39,581 nucleotides of DNA from Desulfotruncus alcoholivorax DSM 16058 (GCF_000430885.1 NZ_AUMW01000031.1:1-39581), one strand, 5' to 3'; positions 25,601-34,928 are shown, counted from the first letter of the stretch. Notes: generated from the letters alone by a model not told the origin. Numbers and translations are program-made.

Positions 25601-27851
25601 TCTTCCTATCTTATACTGTTCACCGACAATGGAACTGGGTGTGGATATTTCTCAACTTAACGTGGTCAATATGCGCAACATACCACCCACGCCTGCCAAT
25701 TACGCCCAGCGCAGCGGGCGGGCCGGCCGTAGCGGCCAGCCGGCACTGGTGTTCAGTTACTGCTCCACCGGCAGTTCTCATGACCAGTATTTCTTCAAGC
25801 GCCCGCAGCTTATGGTGGCCGGTACGGTTTCGCCGCCCCGCCTGGATATCGCCAACGAGGACCTTATTCAATCCCACGTCCAGGCTATATGGTTAAAAGA
25901 AGCTGATTTGGATCTTGGCACTTCCTTGAAAGATATACTTGATTTGGATGGTGCCCAGCCAACTTTGGAGTTGCTGCCATCGATCAAAGATAGATTAAAT
26001 GCTCAAACCCCAAGACAAAAGGCGCTGGTTAGAGCGCATGAAATACTGGCCGGTATTAAAGATGATTTAATCACTGCCGGCTGGTATAGTGACAACTGGA
26101 TTAATGACGTATTAAACCGCATTCCAAGGACTTTCGAGAGTGCTTGCGACCGCTGGCGCGACCTTTACCGGGCCGCATTGGGTCAGAGGGAAGTTCAGAA
26201 TAGAATAATTGGTGACGCATCTCGCAGCGCAGAAGATAAAAGAATGGCCAAGCGGCTGCGCCAGGAAGCCGAATCTCAACTGGAACTGTTGCTGCAATCT
26301 GACAATATCATGCAGTCCGATTTTTACAGCTATCGCTATTTTGCCAGCGAGGGCTTCCTGCCGGGCTACAATTTTCCGCGCCTGCCCCTTTCCGCTTACA
26401 TTCCGGGGCGCCGCCGGGTGAACAATCGCGATGAATTTTTGTCCCGGGCCCGTTTTCTTGCCATTGCCGAATTTGGCCCTCAAAACTTTATTTATCATGA
26501 AGGGTCACGTTATCAAATCAATAAAGTTATTTTACCCGTCAGCCCGACTGCAGAGGGGGAGCTGCCAACCACCGAGGCAAAACTATGCCCCGCCTGCGGC
26601 TACCTGCACCCCTTAACCGGCGGTGCCGGCCCGGACCTCTGCCAGCGCTGCAATAATTCACTGGATGCGTCGTTGGAAAAATTATTCCGTCTTCAAAACG
26701 TGTCAACCAAAAGGCGGGAACGGATTAATTCAGATGAAGAGGAGCGCTTGCGCCGGGGTTATGAAATCAGAACCGTGGTGCGTTTTGAAGAACGGGACGG
26801 CCAGGCGACGTACCGTACCGCTTCGGTAGAAGAAAACGGCCAAAAGCTCGCTGAACTATCTTATTGCCATACAGCCACTCTTTGGAGAATAAATCTCGGC
26901 TGGCGCCGGCGCAGGAACAAAGATCAATACGGTTTTGTTTTGGACATCGAGCGCGGTTACTGGGCCAAAAATGAAATGGACTTGTCTGATGACGATAATC
27001 AAGATAGCCTTAGTAATCACACTACCCGTGTAATTCCATATGTCGAGGACAGAAAAAACTGCCTCATTTTACAACCCGTGGAACGTTTAGAGCACAATGT
27101 AATGGCGTCATTGCAGGCTGCGCTTAAGAATGCCATTCAAATACATTATCAACTTGAAGATAACGAACTGGCCGCCGAGCCCCTGCCAAACGAGGATAAA
27201 CGCAACTATATTCTATTCTACGAGGCCGCCGAAGGTGGGGCCGGAGTGCTGCGCCGCCTGGTGGATGAACCGCGTGATCTTGCCGCGGTGGCTCGACAGG
27301 CGCTACAGCTTTGCCATTTCGACCCGGACACCGGAAACGACATGAGGCGGGCGCCGGGTGCCAGAGAAGATTGCGAGGCCGCCTGTTATAACTGTTTGAT
27401 GAGTTATGGCAATCAGAGAGATCATAGCCTGTTGGATCGCCAATTAGTCAAGGAATATCTTTTAAGATTGGCCAACGCTCAGGTTGCGGGAGCACCTGTG
27501 GCGTTGCCAAGGTCGGCTCACTTGGAGAATTTAATGAGACAAGCCGGTTCGAATTTGGAACGAGAATGGCTACAGTTCTTAGAAGATAATGATTGCCGGT
27601 TGCCATCCAGATCCCAGGTTCTTATACCTCAATGTAATACCAGACCGGACTTTATTTATGACGATAAACAAGCTGTTATATATATCGACGGACCACCGCA
27701 CGACTACCCGGAGCGCCGCCGGCGGGACCGGGATCAAACCGAGTGCCTGGAAGATATGGGTTACCTCGTTATTCGATTTAATCACCAGGAAAACTGGCCT
27801 GAGCTTATTGCCAGATACCCGTCTATTTTCGGGAGAATTAAGAATAATTAA
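22656..27851 (+). CDS. defence helicase with DUF1998/MZB zinc region and C-terminal Vsr/DUF559-like nuclease domain
   Basis: A 1731-residue superfamily 2 helicase. Walker A is TGTGSGKS with Lys119; motif II is DELH (231-234), not DEAH; motif III is VGTSATLA; motif VI is QRSGRAGRSGQ from Gln1018. Cys pairs occur in CRECG and CLHCG and a zinc ribbon in CPACG...CQRC (1311-1332). A DUF1998/MZB region follows, with AAEGGAGVLRRLVD and cysteines 1573, 1577 and 1580 in ACYNCLMSYGNQRDHSLLD. The last 100 residues resemble Vsr/DUF559 nucleases: RPDFIY with Asp1665, IYIDGPPHD with Asp1678, then MGYLVIRFN. In DISARM the helicase (DrmA) and the DUF1998 protein (DrmB) are separate. It heads a five-gene operon. 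Function inferred: DNA translocation or unwinding with cleavage. Confidence 0.85.
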   Translation: MNVFELNHRLIHDYSSYIRSFIQIRDKRIYDYTEQCLNDGLLWPEPLIQLNPSFEPGEWVDGLVDNGILHKECKKIFRSNKDLDGIGQPLRLHRHQVDAIEAARSGKNYVLTTGTGSGKSLAYIIPIVNYILQHGSGRGIQAIVIYPMNALANSQYGELEKFLCYGYPEGQYPVTFEKYTGQESEEQKQRIIENPPDILLTNYVMLELILTRVKDKNLINAAKNLKFLVLDELHTYRGRQGADVAMLIRRLRNYCGGQDLQCVGTSATLAGTGTYNQQRTEVGAVASLLFGSRVDPEQVIMETLKRATPDKELTDPRFVQELKERIQNPGTMFEDDYHQFINDPLSIWIETTFGITTEPESGRLIRSTPRCISGPEGAAKELSKLTGTGENSSIQVIQDKLLAGYKCKHPETGFPVFAFRLHQFISRGDTVYASLENEQDRYITTEGQQFVPNDRNRILFPLAFCRECGQEYYSVNFITDKSTGLRIFTPRDPYDNQSDEEENTSGFLFRNSANPWPVDDAEVINKVPDDWVEEHKGVRRIRSNRVKDLPGVTYIKPDGREDKDGEQFFFIPVPFRFCLHCGVSYGTRQSNDFAKLSTLGSEGRSTATTILTLSAVRHLQQEETLEQKARKLLSFTDNRQDASLQAGHFNDFIEIGLLRSALYRAVYEAGPDGLRHDELTQKVFNTLDLPLELYAVDPNVRFQALADTQRALRNVLGYRLYLDLKRGWRITSPNLEQCGLLEIKYASLDEVCEAEDLWQECHPALVTADPETRKKVAKVLLDYMRRELAIKVDYLNREFQERIQQQSNQHLKLPWAIDENEKMQFATILYPRSRSRFKKDFRGNIYLSERSGFGQYLRRRTTFPQYKEKIGWDHTKEIIKQILNALRIGGLVEVVDEPRDDVPGYQLTASSLIWVCGDGSRAFHDPIRVPNIPEEGSRTNPFFVEFYKTMAFETRGIEAREHTAQVPYELRIEREQKFREGTLPILYCSPTMELGVDISQLNVVNMRNIPPTPANYAQRSGRAGRSGQPALVFSYCSTGSSHDQYFFKRPQLMVAGTVSPPRLDIANEDLIQSHVQAIWLKEADLDLGTSLKDILDLDGAQPTLELLPSIKDRLNAQTPRQKALVRAHEILAGIKDDLITAGWYSDNWINDVLNRIPRTFESACDRWRDLYRAALGQREVQNRIIGDASRSAEDKRMAKRLRQEAESQLELLLQSDNIMQSDFYSYRYFASEGFLPGYNFPRLPLSAYIPGRRRVNNRDEFLSRARFLAIAEFGPQNFIYHEGSRYQINKVILPVSPTAEGELPTTEAKLCPACGYLHPLTGGAGPDLCQRCNNSLDASLEKLFRLQNVSTKRRERINSDEEERLRRGYEIRTVVRFEERDGQATYRTASVEENGQKLAELSYCHTATLWRINLGWRRRRNKDQYGFVLDIERGYWAKNEMDLSDDDNQDSLSNHTTRVIPYVEDRKNCLILQPVERLEHNVMASLQAALKNAIQIHYQLEDNELAAEPLPNEDKRNYILFYEAAEGGAGVLRRLVDEPRDLAAVARQALQLCHFDPDTGNDMRRAPGAREDCEAACYNCLMSYGNQRDHSLLDRQLVKEYLLRLANAQVAGAPVALPRSAHLENLMRQAGSNLEREWLQFLEDNDCRLPSRSQVLIPQCNTRPDFIYDDKQAVIYIDGPPHDYPERRRRDRDQTECLEDMGYLVIRFNHQENWPELIARYPSIFGRIKNN

Positions 27852-27871
27852 GAGTATTTCAGGAGGAGAAT

Positions 27872-30691
27872 ATGAAATTCGCTGTGGGATCACTGGTTAA
27901 AGCGCGGGGCCGGGAATGGGTTGTTCTGCCTGAATCGAAAGATGACCTTGTCGTTTTGCGTCCCCTGGGAGGAACTGAAGACGAGGTCACCGGCATTTGC
28001 TTGTCCCTTGAAAAAGTTGAGCAGGCTCAGTTTGACCTGCCGAACCCGGCGCAAGTGGGGGACTACCGGTCCTGCCGCCTGCTCCGGGATGCCGTGCGGC
28101 TGGGGTTCCGCTCCAGCGCCGGGCCGTTCCGCTCCTTTGCCCGCATTGCCGTGGAGCCTCGCCCCTACCAGCTGGTGCCCCTGCTCATGGCCTTAAAGTT
28201 GGATCCTGTTCGCATTTTAATTGCTGACGACGTTGGTATCGGTAAAACGGTGGAAGCCTGCCTGATTGCCCGGGAACTTTTAGACCGGGGGGAAGTGCAG
28301 CGGCTGGCTGTTCTATGCCCCCCGCATCTGGCCGAACAGTGGCAGGCGGAACTGCGAGAAAAATTCCATATTGAAGCTGAACTGGTATTGTCCAGTACCG
28401 CTTTGCGCCTTGAGAAGAACTGTGGTTTTGGACAGTCTCTTTTTGATGTTTATCCTTATGTAGTGGTTTCAACTGATTTTATCAAATCCGACCGCCGTCG
28501 CGATGAGTTTTTGCGCACTTGCCCGGAACTGGTTATCGTTGACGAAGCCCACACCTTTGCTTATGCCGATCATGGCCGCGGCTCAAGACACCAGCGGCAC
28601 CAGCTGTTGAAAGGTTTATCCGAATCCCCGGACCGCCACCTGATCTTGGTTACGGCCACGCCGCATAGCGGTAAAGAAGATGCATTCAGATCACTTTTGA
28701 GCTTCCTGAACAAAGATTTTATCAACCTGCCGGATAGCTTGCTGGGCAAGGAAAACGAGCAATGCCGGCGCCGGCTGGCCGCGCATTTTGTGCAGCGCCG
28801 GCGGGCGGACATCCGGCACTACATGCAAACCGAAACACCTTTCCCCGAACGCCAGGAAGCCGAAGAAACTTACCATTTATCCGATGACTATAAAAAACTG
28901 TTTGAACGTGTTTTGCGTTACGCGCGGGAAACTGTTAAAGATCTGGATAACCGAAGCCACCGCCAGCGGGTACGCTGGTGGTCGGCCCTGGCCCTGTTGC
29001 GCTCCCTGGCCAGCAGCCCGGCTGCCGCTGCTGCAACTTTAAGGAACCGGGCTGCCGCCGCTGAATCCGAAACCGTGGAAGAGGCCGACGAGATCGGACG
29101 CCGCACCGTGCTCGACATGGATCTTGATGAGGCAGCCGACGGTACAGACATTATTCCCGGTAGCGATCCCGGTGAAGAAACCGAAGAAGATAAAAGAATC
29201 CGTCGCCAGTTGCTGGAAATGGCCAGGGCGGCGGAAAAGTTATACGGAAAAAAAGATAACAAACTGAACAAAGCGGTCAAGTTAATTCGTGAACTGTTGG
29301 ATGACGGGTACCGCCCCATTGTGTTTTGCCGGTTCATACCCACCGCCGAATATGTGGCTGACCAGCTTCGCAAGCAGCTGCCACAGGATGTGGACGTGGC
29401 GGTGGTCACAGGAAACGTGCCGCATGGCGAGCGCGAGGAGCGCATTCTCAAGTTGGCTGAATCACCCAGGCGAGTACTTGTGGCAACGGACTGCCTGAGC
29501 GAGGGCATCAACCTGCAGAACTATTTTGATGCTGTTTTTCATTATGACCTCAGTTGGAACCCTACCAGGCACGAGCAGCGCGAGGGTCGGGTTGACCGCT
29601 ATGGCCAGCCGAAAAAGAAAGTGCGCGTTCTGACGTACTATGGCATCAATAACCAGATTGACGGTATAGTGCTTGATGTACTGATCAGGAAACATAAAAA
29701 AATCCGTAATTCTTTGGGAATTTCCGTCCCCGTACCCGTAGACGCCGACTCGGTGGCGGAAGCCATTTTTGAAGGGCTGCTGCTCAAGGAACAGAAAATA
29801 ACCGAATACGTCCAGCTAACCCTTGACTTTGGCGATTATTTAACGCCCACCAAAGAAGAACTTTTTTCCAAGTGGGATGAAGTTTCTGTTCGTGAAAAAC
29901 GTTCCCGCACCATGTTCGCCCAGGAATCCATCAAGGTTGACGAGGTGGCCCGGGAATTAAAGGCTATGCGGGATGCCATTGGCTCCGGTGTGGATGTGGA
30001 ATGGTTTGTTAAAGAAGCTTTTCGGTCTTGTGGCGCTGTTGTCCAAGGCAGCGATACGGTTTGCTTTGATCTAAGTGAGACACCTGCTTCATTAAGGGAT
30101 CTGATGGGCCATGTAAACAAAATAACAGCTCGATTCCAGCCGCCGGTAGAAGACAATGTCTTATATTTGAGCCGCACCCACCCGGTGGTGGAAAACTTGG
30201 CCTCCTACATAATGAATACGGCGCTGGATCCCCTCGTTAAGGCCCCGGCACGGCGTTGCGGTGTTATCCGTACCAACCGGGTAGACCGCCGCACTACAGT
30301 GCTCTTGGCACGGTTCCGTTATCATATAATAACCAAACGGGGCGGAAGGGAGATACCCTTGCTGGCCGAAGATTGCCGGTTGCTTGCATTTTCCGGTTCT
30401 CCACGGAAAGCCCGATGGCTTGATGCTAATGTTGCGGAAGCATTATTGCAAGCACAACCGGATGCCAATGTCGATCCTGATCAGGCCAGTGAATTTTTGA
30501 GCCGGGTAATTGAGGACATTGATGTATTGAGGCCCCACCTGGATGAGGTAGCCCGGCAAAAAGGCCGGGAATTGCTGGAAGCCCACCGGCGGGTACGCAC
30601 GGCTTCCCGCCAGAAGGGTGTAACTTATAGCATCGTGCCGCAGTTGCCGCCTGATTTGCTGGGTATTTATATTTACCTGCCGAAGATTTGA
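27872..30691 (+). CDS. SNF2/RapA-like helicase, DrmD-like
   Basis: A 939-residue Swi2/Snf2-type ATPase. The N-terminus (VGSLVKARGREWVVLP) is a small beta-rich domain as in RapA-like proteins. Walker A is DDVGIGKT with Lys125, motif II is DEAH at 224-227, and VTATPHSGKEDAF follows. In the second lobe motif V reads VATDCLSEGINLQ and motif VI HEQREGRVDRYGQ with Arg573 and Arg576. An acidic, Glu/Asp-rich insertion lies at about 400-450. This layout matches DrmD of class 1 DISARM. ATG 27872 has AGGAGGAG ahead and starts 20 bases after the previous stop. All ATPase motifs are present, so it should be active. Confidence 0.88.
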   Translation: MKFAVGSLVKARGREWVVLPESKDDLVVLRPLGGTEDEVTGICLSLEKVEQAQFDLPNPAQVGDYRSCRLLRDAVRLGFRSSAGPFRSFARIAVEPRPYQLVPLLMALKLDPVRILIADDVGIGKTVEACLIARELLDRGEVQRLAVLCPPHLAEQWQAELREKFHIEAELVLSSTALRLEKNCGFGQSLFDVYPYVVVSTDFIKSDRRRDEFLRTCPELVIVDEAHTFAYADHGRGSRHQRHQLLKGLSESPDRHLILVTATPHSGKEDAFRSLLSFLNKDFINLPDSLLGKENEQCRRRLAAHFVQRRRADIRHYMQTETPFPERQEAEETYHLSDDYKKLFERVLRYARETVKDLDNRSHRQRVRWWSALALLRSLASSPAAAAATLRNRAAAAESETVEEADEIGRRTVLDMDLDEAADGTDIIPGSDPGEETEEDKRIRRQLLEMARAAEKLYGKKDNKLNKAVKLIRELLDDGYRPIVFCRFIPTAEYVADQLRKQLPQDVDVAVVTGNVPHGEREERILKLAESPRRVLVATDCLSEGINLQNYFDAVFHYDLSWNPTRHEQREGRVDRYGQPKKKVRVLTYYGINNQIDGIVLDVLIRKHKKIRNSLGISVPVPVDADSVAEAIFEGLLLKEQKITEYVQLTLDFGDYLTPTKEELFSKWDEVSVREKRSRTMFAQESIKVDEVARELKAMRDAIGSGVDVEWFVKEAFRSCGAVVQGSDTVCFDLSETPASLRDLMGHVNKITARFQPPVEDNVLYLSRTHPVVENLASYIMNTALDPLVKAPARRCGVIRTNRVDRRTTVLLARFRYHIITKRGGREIPLLAEDCRLLAFSGSPRKARWLDANVAEALLQAQPDANVDPDQASEFLSRVIEDIDVLRPHLDEVARQKGRELLEAHRRVRTASRQKGVTYSIVPQLPPDLLGIYIYLPKI

Positions 30692-30701
30692 GGAGGTAAC
30701 T

Positions 30702-33700
30702 ATGCAAACGCAACAAAAAGATGTTTTTACAACAATCCGCACTGAGGGAGCCATCCTGCCTCCGGATTTGCTGCAGCGCATAGTCAAAGGTGACCGTGAA
30801 TTGGACGGTCTTGCTCCCGAAGATTACCATCTGGCCAAAGGAGAAAGGCTCAACGAGGCAATCAACCGCTCATGGAACCGCCTGCAAGGTGTCTGGGCCG
30901 CCTTTAAAGCAGCCCTGGAAAAGCTGCCCCCGGATGACCCCGCCACCACTGTAACTCGTGAACGCTGGCTGCTGGTGTTGTTCCAGGAACTGGGCTACGG
31001 CCGCCTGCTGACCGCCAAAGCAATTGAAATAGAAGGCAAGAGTTACCCCATATCCCATTGCTGGCAGCATACGCCAATACACCTGGTGGGCTGCCGTGTC
31101 GACCTGGACCGGCGCACTGCCGGTATCGCCGGGGCGGCCCGCACCAGCCCGCACAGCCTGGTGCAGGAATTTTTAAACCGCTCCGACGATCACCTCTGGG
31201 CTTTTCTGTCCAACGGCTATACCTTGCGCATCCTGCGCGACAATGCCAGCCTTACCCGGCAAGCTTACGTGGAATTTGACCTGGCCGGCATGATGGAAGG
31301 GGAAGTATACGCCGACTTTATTCTGCTGTGGATGTTGTGCCACCAGTCCCGGGTGGAAGCGGCCCGCCCGGAACAGTGCTGGCTGGAGAAATGGTTCCGG
31401 GCCGCCGGGGAGCAGGGCACGCGGGTGCTGGATCAACTCCGTAACGGTGTTGAAGAATCCATCACGGCTTTTGGCCGTGGCTTTTTAACCCATCCCGCCA
31501 ACTTGGAGCTGCGTGAAAAACTCCGGTCGGGAAAATTAAAAACACAGGATTACTACCGCCAGCTCTTGCGCATAGTTTACCGCCTGTTGTTCCTGTTTGT
31601 GGCCGAGGACAGGGGTTTGTTACTGGACCCCAAAGCACCATCGACCTCCCGTGACCGGTATAATCTTTATTATTCTACCCGCAGGCTGCGCCGGTTGGCC
31701 CAGCGTCGCCGCGGCACCGAACATGCCGACCTGTTCAAAGGACTGCGGTTGGTAATGGAGAAACTGGGGAGCGATGAAGGATGTCCCGAGCTGGGCTTGC
31801 CAGCCCTGGGCAGTTTCCTGTGGTCCGCCCAGGCGCTGCCCGACCTTGCCGGGTGCGAAATAACCAACCGCGACCTGCTGGATGCCGTCCGGGCCCTGGC
31901 ATTTACCACTGATGGTTACGCCCGCCGGCCGGTGGATTTCAAAAACCTGGATTCCGACGAACTGGGCAGCGTTTACGAATCCCTGCTGGAACTGCACCCG
32001 GTCCTCGACACGGACGCCGGTACATTTACACTCACAACTGCGGGCGGCAGCGAGCGCAAGACCACCGGCAGTTACTATACACCCACCAGCTTGATTAACT
32101 GCCTTTTGGATTCGGCCCTTGACCCGGTGTTGGACGAAGCCGTGAAGAAACCAAACCCGGAACAGGCCATTCTCAACCTTAAAATATGCGACCCGGCCTG
32201 CGGCAGCGGCCATTTTCTCATTGCCGCCGCCCACCGCGTGGCCAAGCGCCTGGCAGCAGTGCGTACCGGCGACGACGAGCCGGCGCCGGAAGCCCGGCGC
32301 ACCGCTTTGCGGGATGTCATTGGCCGGTGTATATACGGCGTGGATGTCAACGAAATGGCGGTGGAACTCTGCAAAGTGAGCCTGTGGATGGAAGCACTGG
32401 AGCCGGGTAAGCCGCTTAGCTTCCTGGACCACCGTATCAAGTGCGGCAACAGTTTGCTTGGAGCCACCCCGGCCCTTTTGAAAAACGGTATTCCAGACGA
32501 TGCCTTTAAACCAATCGAGGGCGATGATAAAGCTTTTTGCAGGGATTACAAAAGAATTAACAAGGAGGAAAGGAAAAACAGGCAGGACCGCCTGTTCGAC
32601 GACGCCGGGGAGGTTTGGCCGCAGCTTGGTGAATTGACCACTTGTTTGACCGGGATAGACGCCATTGCCGACGGTTCTATTGATGGTATCCGCTGTAAGC
32701 AGGAGCGCTACCGGGAGTGCATAAATAGTGACAGTTATCGCCACACCCGCCTTTTAGCCGACGCCTGGTGTGCCGCCTTTGTGTGGAAGAAAGTAAAAAC
32801 CAAGGAACTGCCCTATCCCATAACCGAGGACGTATTTCGCAAAATCGAAAAGTACCCCGGTGGTACTCCGGACTGGTTACGCCAGGAGATTCAGCGGCTG
32901 GCTGAACAATACCAGTTCTTTCACTGGCATCTGGAATTCCCGGATGTATTCCGGGTGCCCGACGATGGGGAAAAACCGGAAAACGAGCAGGCGGGCTGGT
33001 CGGGCGGGTTTGATGTGGTGCTGGGGAACCCGCCGTGGGAAAAAATGCAAACCGAAGAACTCCAGTTCTTTGCTTTAAGGGATCCTGAAATAGCTCGTTT
33101 GAAAGGTGTTAAGAGGAAATCTGCCATTTCAGCCTTAAAAGAAACAGATACGATATTGGCAGAAGCATGGCAGAAGCAACGACGAACTGATTCTGCTACC
33201 ATTGCATTTATTAGAAACTCAGGCATTTTTCCATTAACAGGTATCGGGAAATTCAATACATTTGCGTTGTTTGCTGAATTAAATAGTCGTATTGTATCAC
33301 TTAAAGGCTACGTGGGTTGCGTTGTTCCCTCCGGAATTGCAACTGATGATACTACTAAGCACTTCTTTAAACACTTAATGTATTCAAAAACACTTGTTAG
33401 CCTATATGACTTTGAAAATAAGGCTCCAATTTTTCCTGGAGTGCATCGAAGTTACAAGTTTTGTCTATTAACCCTTACCGGCTTTGCTAACTCAGCTAAA
33501 AGCGGTGCTGAGTTCATCTTTTTCGCTCAAAAAATTGACCAAATTTACGAGAAAGAAAGAAGTTTTAAATTAACTGCTAGTGATTTGGAGTTAGTGAACC
33601 CAAACACACTTACCTGTCCAATATTTCGCTTCCAAAAAGACGCTGAAATTACCAAATTAATTTATCGCCAGATTCCGATATTTATGAACGAGAATTTTTC

Positions 33701-34691
33701 ATCTTTAAATTATTACTCACCAAAAATATGGAGATTAATTAATACAACTGACGACAGCTCGAGATTCATTACTAAAAAAGAAGAAACAAATTGCAAAACT
33801 CTTATACCTGTGATTGAGGCTAAGACAATTCACCAATTTGATCATCGCTTTGCAACATTTATAACAAACAGTAAAGGGTCTGTTGAAATTAGCGAAATCA
33901 CAGGGGCGCAAAAAGTGGACTCAAAATTTGAGGTTAGTGCACGTTACTATATTACTGAACAATATTTCTGTGAACGGATGCCCAAAGAATTAGGTCAGAA
34001 ACAATGGTTCCTAACAGTTCGTAACATTACTAACGTAACTAATGAGCGTACCATTATAAGTACAATAATTCCAAGAGCGGCTGGTTGTGAAGTAACTCCA
34101 TATATCGAAATTAAGGGTGATGCACAATTATCGGCATTTCTGCTCGGTGTTTTTAATAGTTTTGCGCTTGATTTTGTAGCTCGGCAGAAAGTTGGGGGAA
34201 TGCACTTAAGTTATTTCATTATCTACCAGCTTCCCGTAATCCCTCCTAACATGATTAATAGACTACCGTTAAAATTAAACTTTTATGTGGATAGGGTTCT
34301 TGAGCTTGTCTTTACATCTTGGTCTATAAAAGGCTTTGCCAAAGATTGTGACTACTACGGTCCACCCTTCCGTTGGGACGAAGAGCGCCGCTTCTTGATC
34401 CGCTGTGAGCTGGATGCCGCCTACTTCCACCTTTACGGCATAGAACGCGACGATGTGGACTATATTATGGAAACCTTCCCCATCGTGAAACGCAAGGATG
34501 AGGCTAAGTACGGCACATACCGCACCAAAGAAGTAATTCTGGACATCTACGACCAAATGAAAAAGGCGATGTATACCGGTAAACCCTACCAAACTGTGCT
34601 GGACCCGCCACCTGGACCGCCTGCCGAGTGGCCGCCGAAACCCGGCCACCCCTGGCCGAGTCATATTCACCCGCCGCGGGATGAAAAGTAG
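30702..34691 (+). CDS. Eco57I/PglX-class N6-adenine DNA methyltransferase (DrmMI-like) with a foreign recognition region
   Basis: A 1329-residue type IIG-like methyltransferase. A helical N-terminus is followed by GSYYTPTSLINCLLD, SAM-binding motif I DPACGSGHF from Asp497, GVDVNEMAVELCKVSLWMEA, and catalytic motif IV NPPW at 776-779. That is the pattern of Eco57I/PglX-type adenine methylases, including DrmMI of DISARM. I see no clear nuclease motif at the N-terminus, so it probably only modifies. From about 33050 to 34340 (residues ~785-1210) the DNA is AT-rich, while both sides are GC-rich; this covers the presumed target recognition region. The C-terminus (GPPFRWDEERRFLIRCELDA) is GC-rich again. 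GAGGAGG precedes ATG 30702, overlapping the drmD-like stop. Confidence 0.88.
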   Translation: MQTQQKDVFTTIRTEGAILPPDLLQRIVKGDRELDGLAPEDYHLAKGERLNEAINRSWNRLQGVWAAFKAALEKLPPDDPATTVTRERWLLVLFQELGYGRLLTAKAIEIEGKSYPISHCWQHTPIHLVGCRVDLDRRTAGIAGAARTSPHSLVQEFLNRSDDHLWAFLSNGYTLRILRDNASLTRQAYVEFDLAGMMEGEVYADFILLWMLCHQSRVEAARPEQCWLEKWFRAAGEQGTRVLDQLRNGVEESITAFGRGFLTHPANLELREKLRSGKLKTQDYYRQLLRIVYRLLFLFVAEDRGLLLDPKAPSTSRDRYNLYYSTRRLRRLAQRRRGTEHADLFKGLRLVMEKLGSDEGCPELGLPALGSFLWSAQALPDLAGCEITNRDLLDAVRALAFTTDGYARRPVDFKNLDSDELGSVYESLLELHPVLDTDAGTFTLTTAGGSERKTTGSYYTPTSLINCLLDSALDPVLDEAVKKPNPEQAILNLKICDPACGSGHFLIAAAHRVAKRLAAVRTGDDEPAPEARRTALRDVIGRCIYGVDVNEMAVELCKVSLWMEALEPGKPLSFLDHRIKCGNSLLGATPALLKNGIPDDAFKPIEGDDKAFCRDYKRINKEERKNRQDRLFDDAGEVWPQLGELTTCLTGIDAIADGSIDGIRCKQERYRECINSDSYRHTRLLADAWCAAFVWKKVKTKELPYPITEDVFRKIEKYPGGTPDWLRQEIQRLAEQYQFFHWHLEFPDVFRVPDDGEKPENEQAGWSGGFDVVLGNPPWEKMQTEELQFFALRDPEIARLKGVKRKSAISALKETDTILAEAWQKQRRTDSATIAFIRNSGIFPLTGIGKFNTFALFAELNSRIVSLKGYVGCVVPSGIATDDTTKHFFKHLMYSKTLVSLYDFENKAPIFPGVHRSYKFCLLTLTGFANSAKSGAEFIFFAQKIDQIYEKERSFKLTASDLELVNPNTLTCPIFRFQKDAEITKLIYRQIPIFMNENFSSLNYYSPKIWRLINTTDDSSRFITKKEETNCKTLIPVIEAKTIHQFDHRFATFITNSKGSVEISEITGAQKVDSKFEVSARYYITEQYFCERMPKELGQKQWFLTVRNITNVTNERTIISTIIPRAAGCEVTPYIEIKGDAQLSAFLLGVFNSFALDFVARQKVGGMHLSYFIIYQLPVIPPNMINRLPLKLNFYVDRVLELVFTSWSIKGFAKDCDYYGPPFRWDEERRFLIRCELDAAYFHLYGIERDDVDYIMETFPIVKRKDEAKYGTYRTKEVILDIYDQMKKAMYTGKPYQTVLDPPPGPPAEWPPKPGHPWPSHIHPPRDEK

Positions 34692-34703
34692 GAGAGTGGT
34701 TTT

Positions 34704-34928
34704 ATGGAAAAGTTAACTCTTCACGAAGCGATGGTTCGTGTATTATTGGAACAGCCGAATTATAGGGCATCCACCCGGGTAATTAGCGACGAGATTTATA
34801 GGAAAAATCTATATCGTAAGAAGGACGGCAATAAAGCAGAGGAATACCAAATTTTTCTCCGGGCGAAGAATTACCCGCACTTATTCGAACTTATTGACCG
34901 ATATACTGTTAAATTGATCAAAGATTAA
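34704..34928 (+). CDS. 74-residue probable winged-helix protein
   Basis: Starts at ATG 34704, 12 bases behind the methyltransferase stop, with GGAGAG ahead. The text LTLHEAMVRVLLEQPNYRAS and then ISDEIYRKNLYRKKDGNKAE followed by IFLRAKNYPHLFEL looks like a small winged helix of the HARE-HTH/Mrr-N kind (helix, helix, basic recognition segment, wing). I cannot name a family with certainty. By position between the methyltransferase and the DUF262 gene it is part of the defence operon. It may bind DNA, guide a partner or regulate the operon. It is short but has a clear ribosome binding site and coupled position. Confidence 0.75.
   Translation: MEKLTLHEAMVRVLLEQPNYRASTRVISDEIYRKNLYRKKDGNKAEEYQIFLRAKNYPHLFELIDRYTVKLIKD

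Noticed and set aside
22656-27851. Assignment of the large helicase to Druantia (DruE-like)
   Set aside because: Size and DUF1998 would fit, but no druH or other dru partner is adjacent, and the SNF2 helicase and PglX-like methyltransferase point to a DISARM relative. Not excluded without a tree.
31620-32744. Long minus-strand open frame (374 codons) within the methyltransferase gene
   Set aside because: A shadow of GC-rich coding DNA; the plus strand here holds the SAM-binding motifs.
30702-34691. The methyltransferase as part of the BREX remnant (a second pglX)
   Set aside because: It is separated from the remnant by the recombinases, is coupled to the helicase genes, and lies with no pglZ, brxC or brxL nearby.
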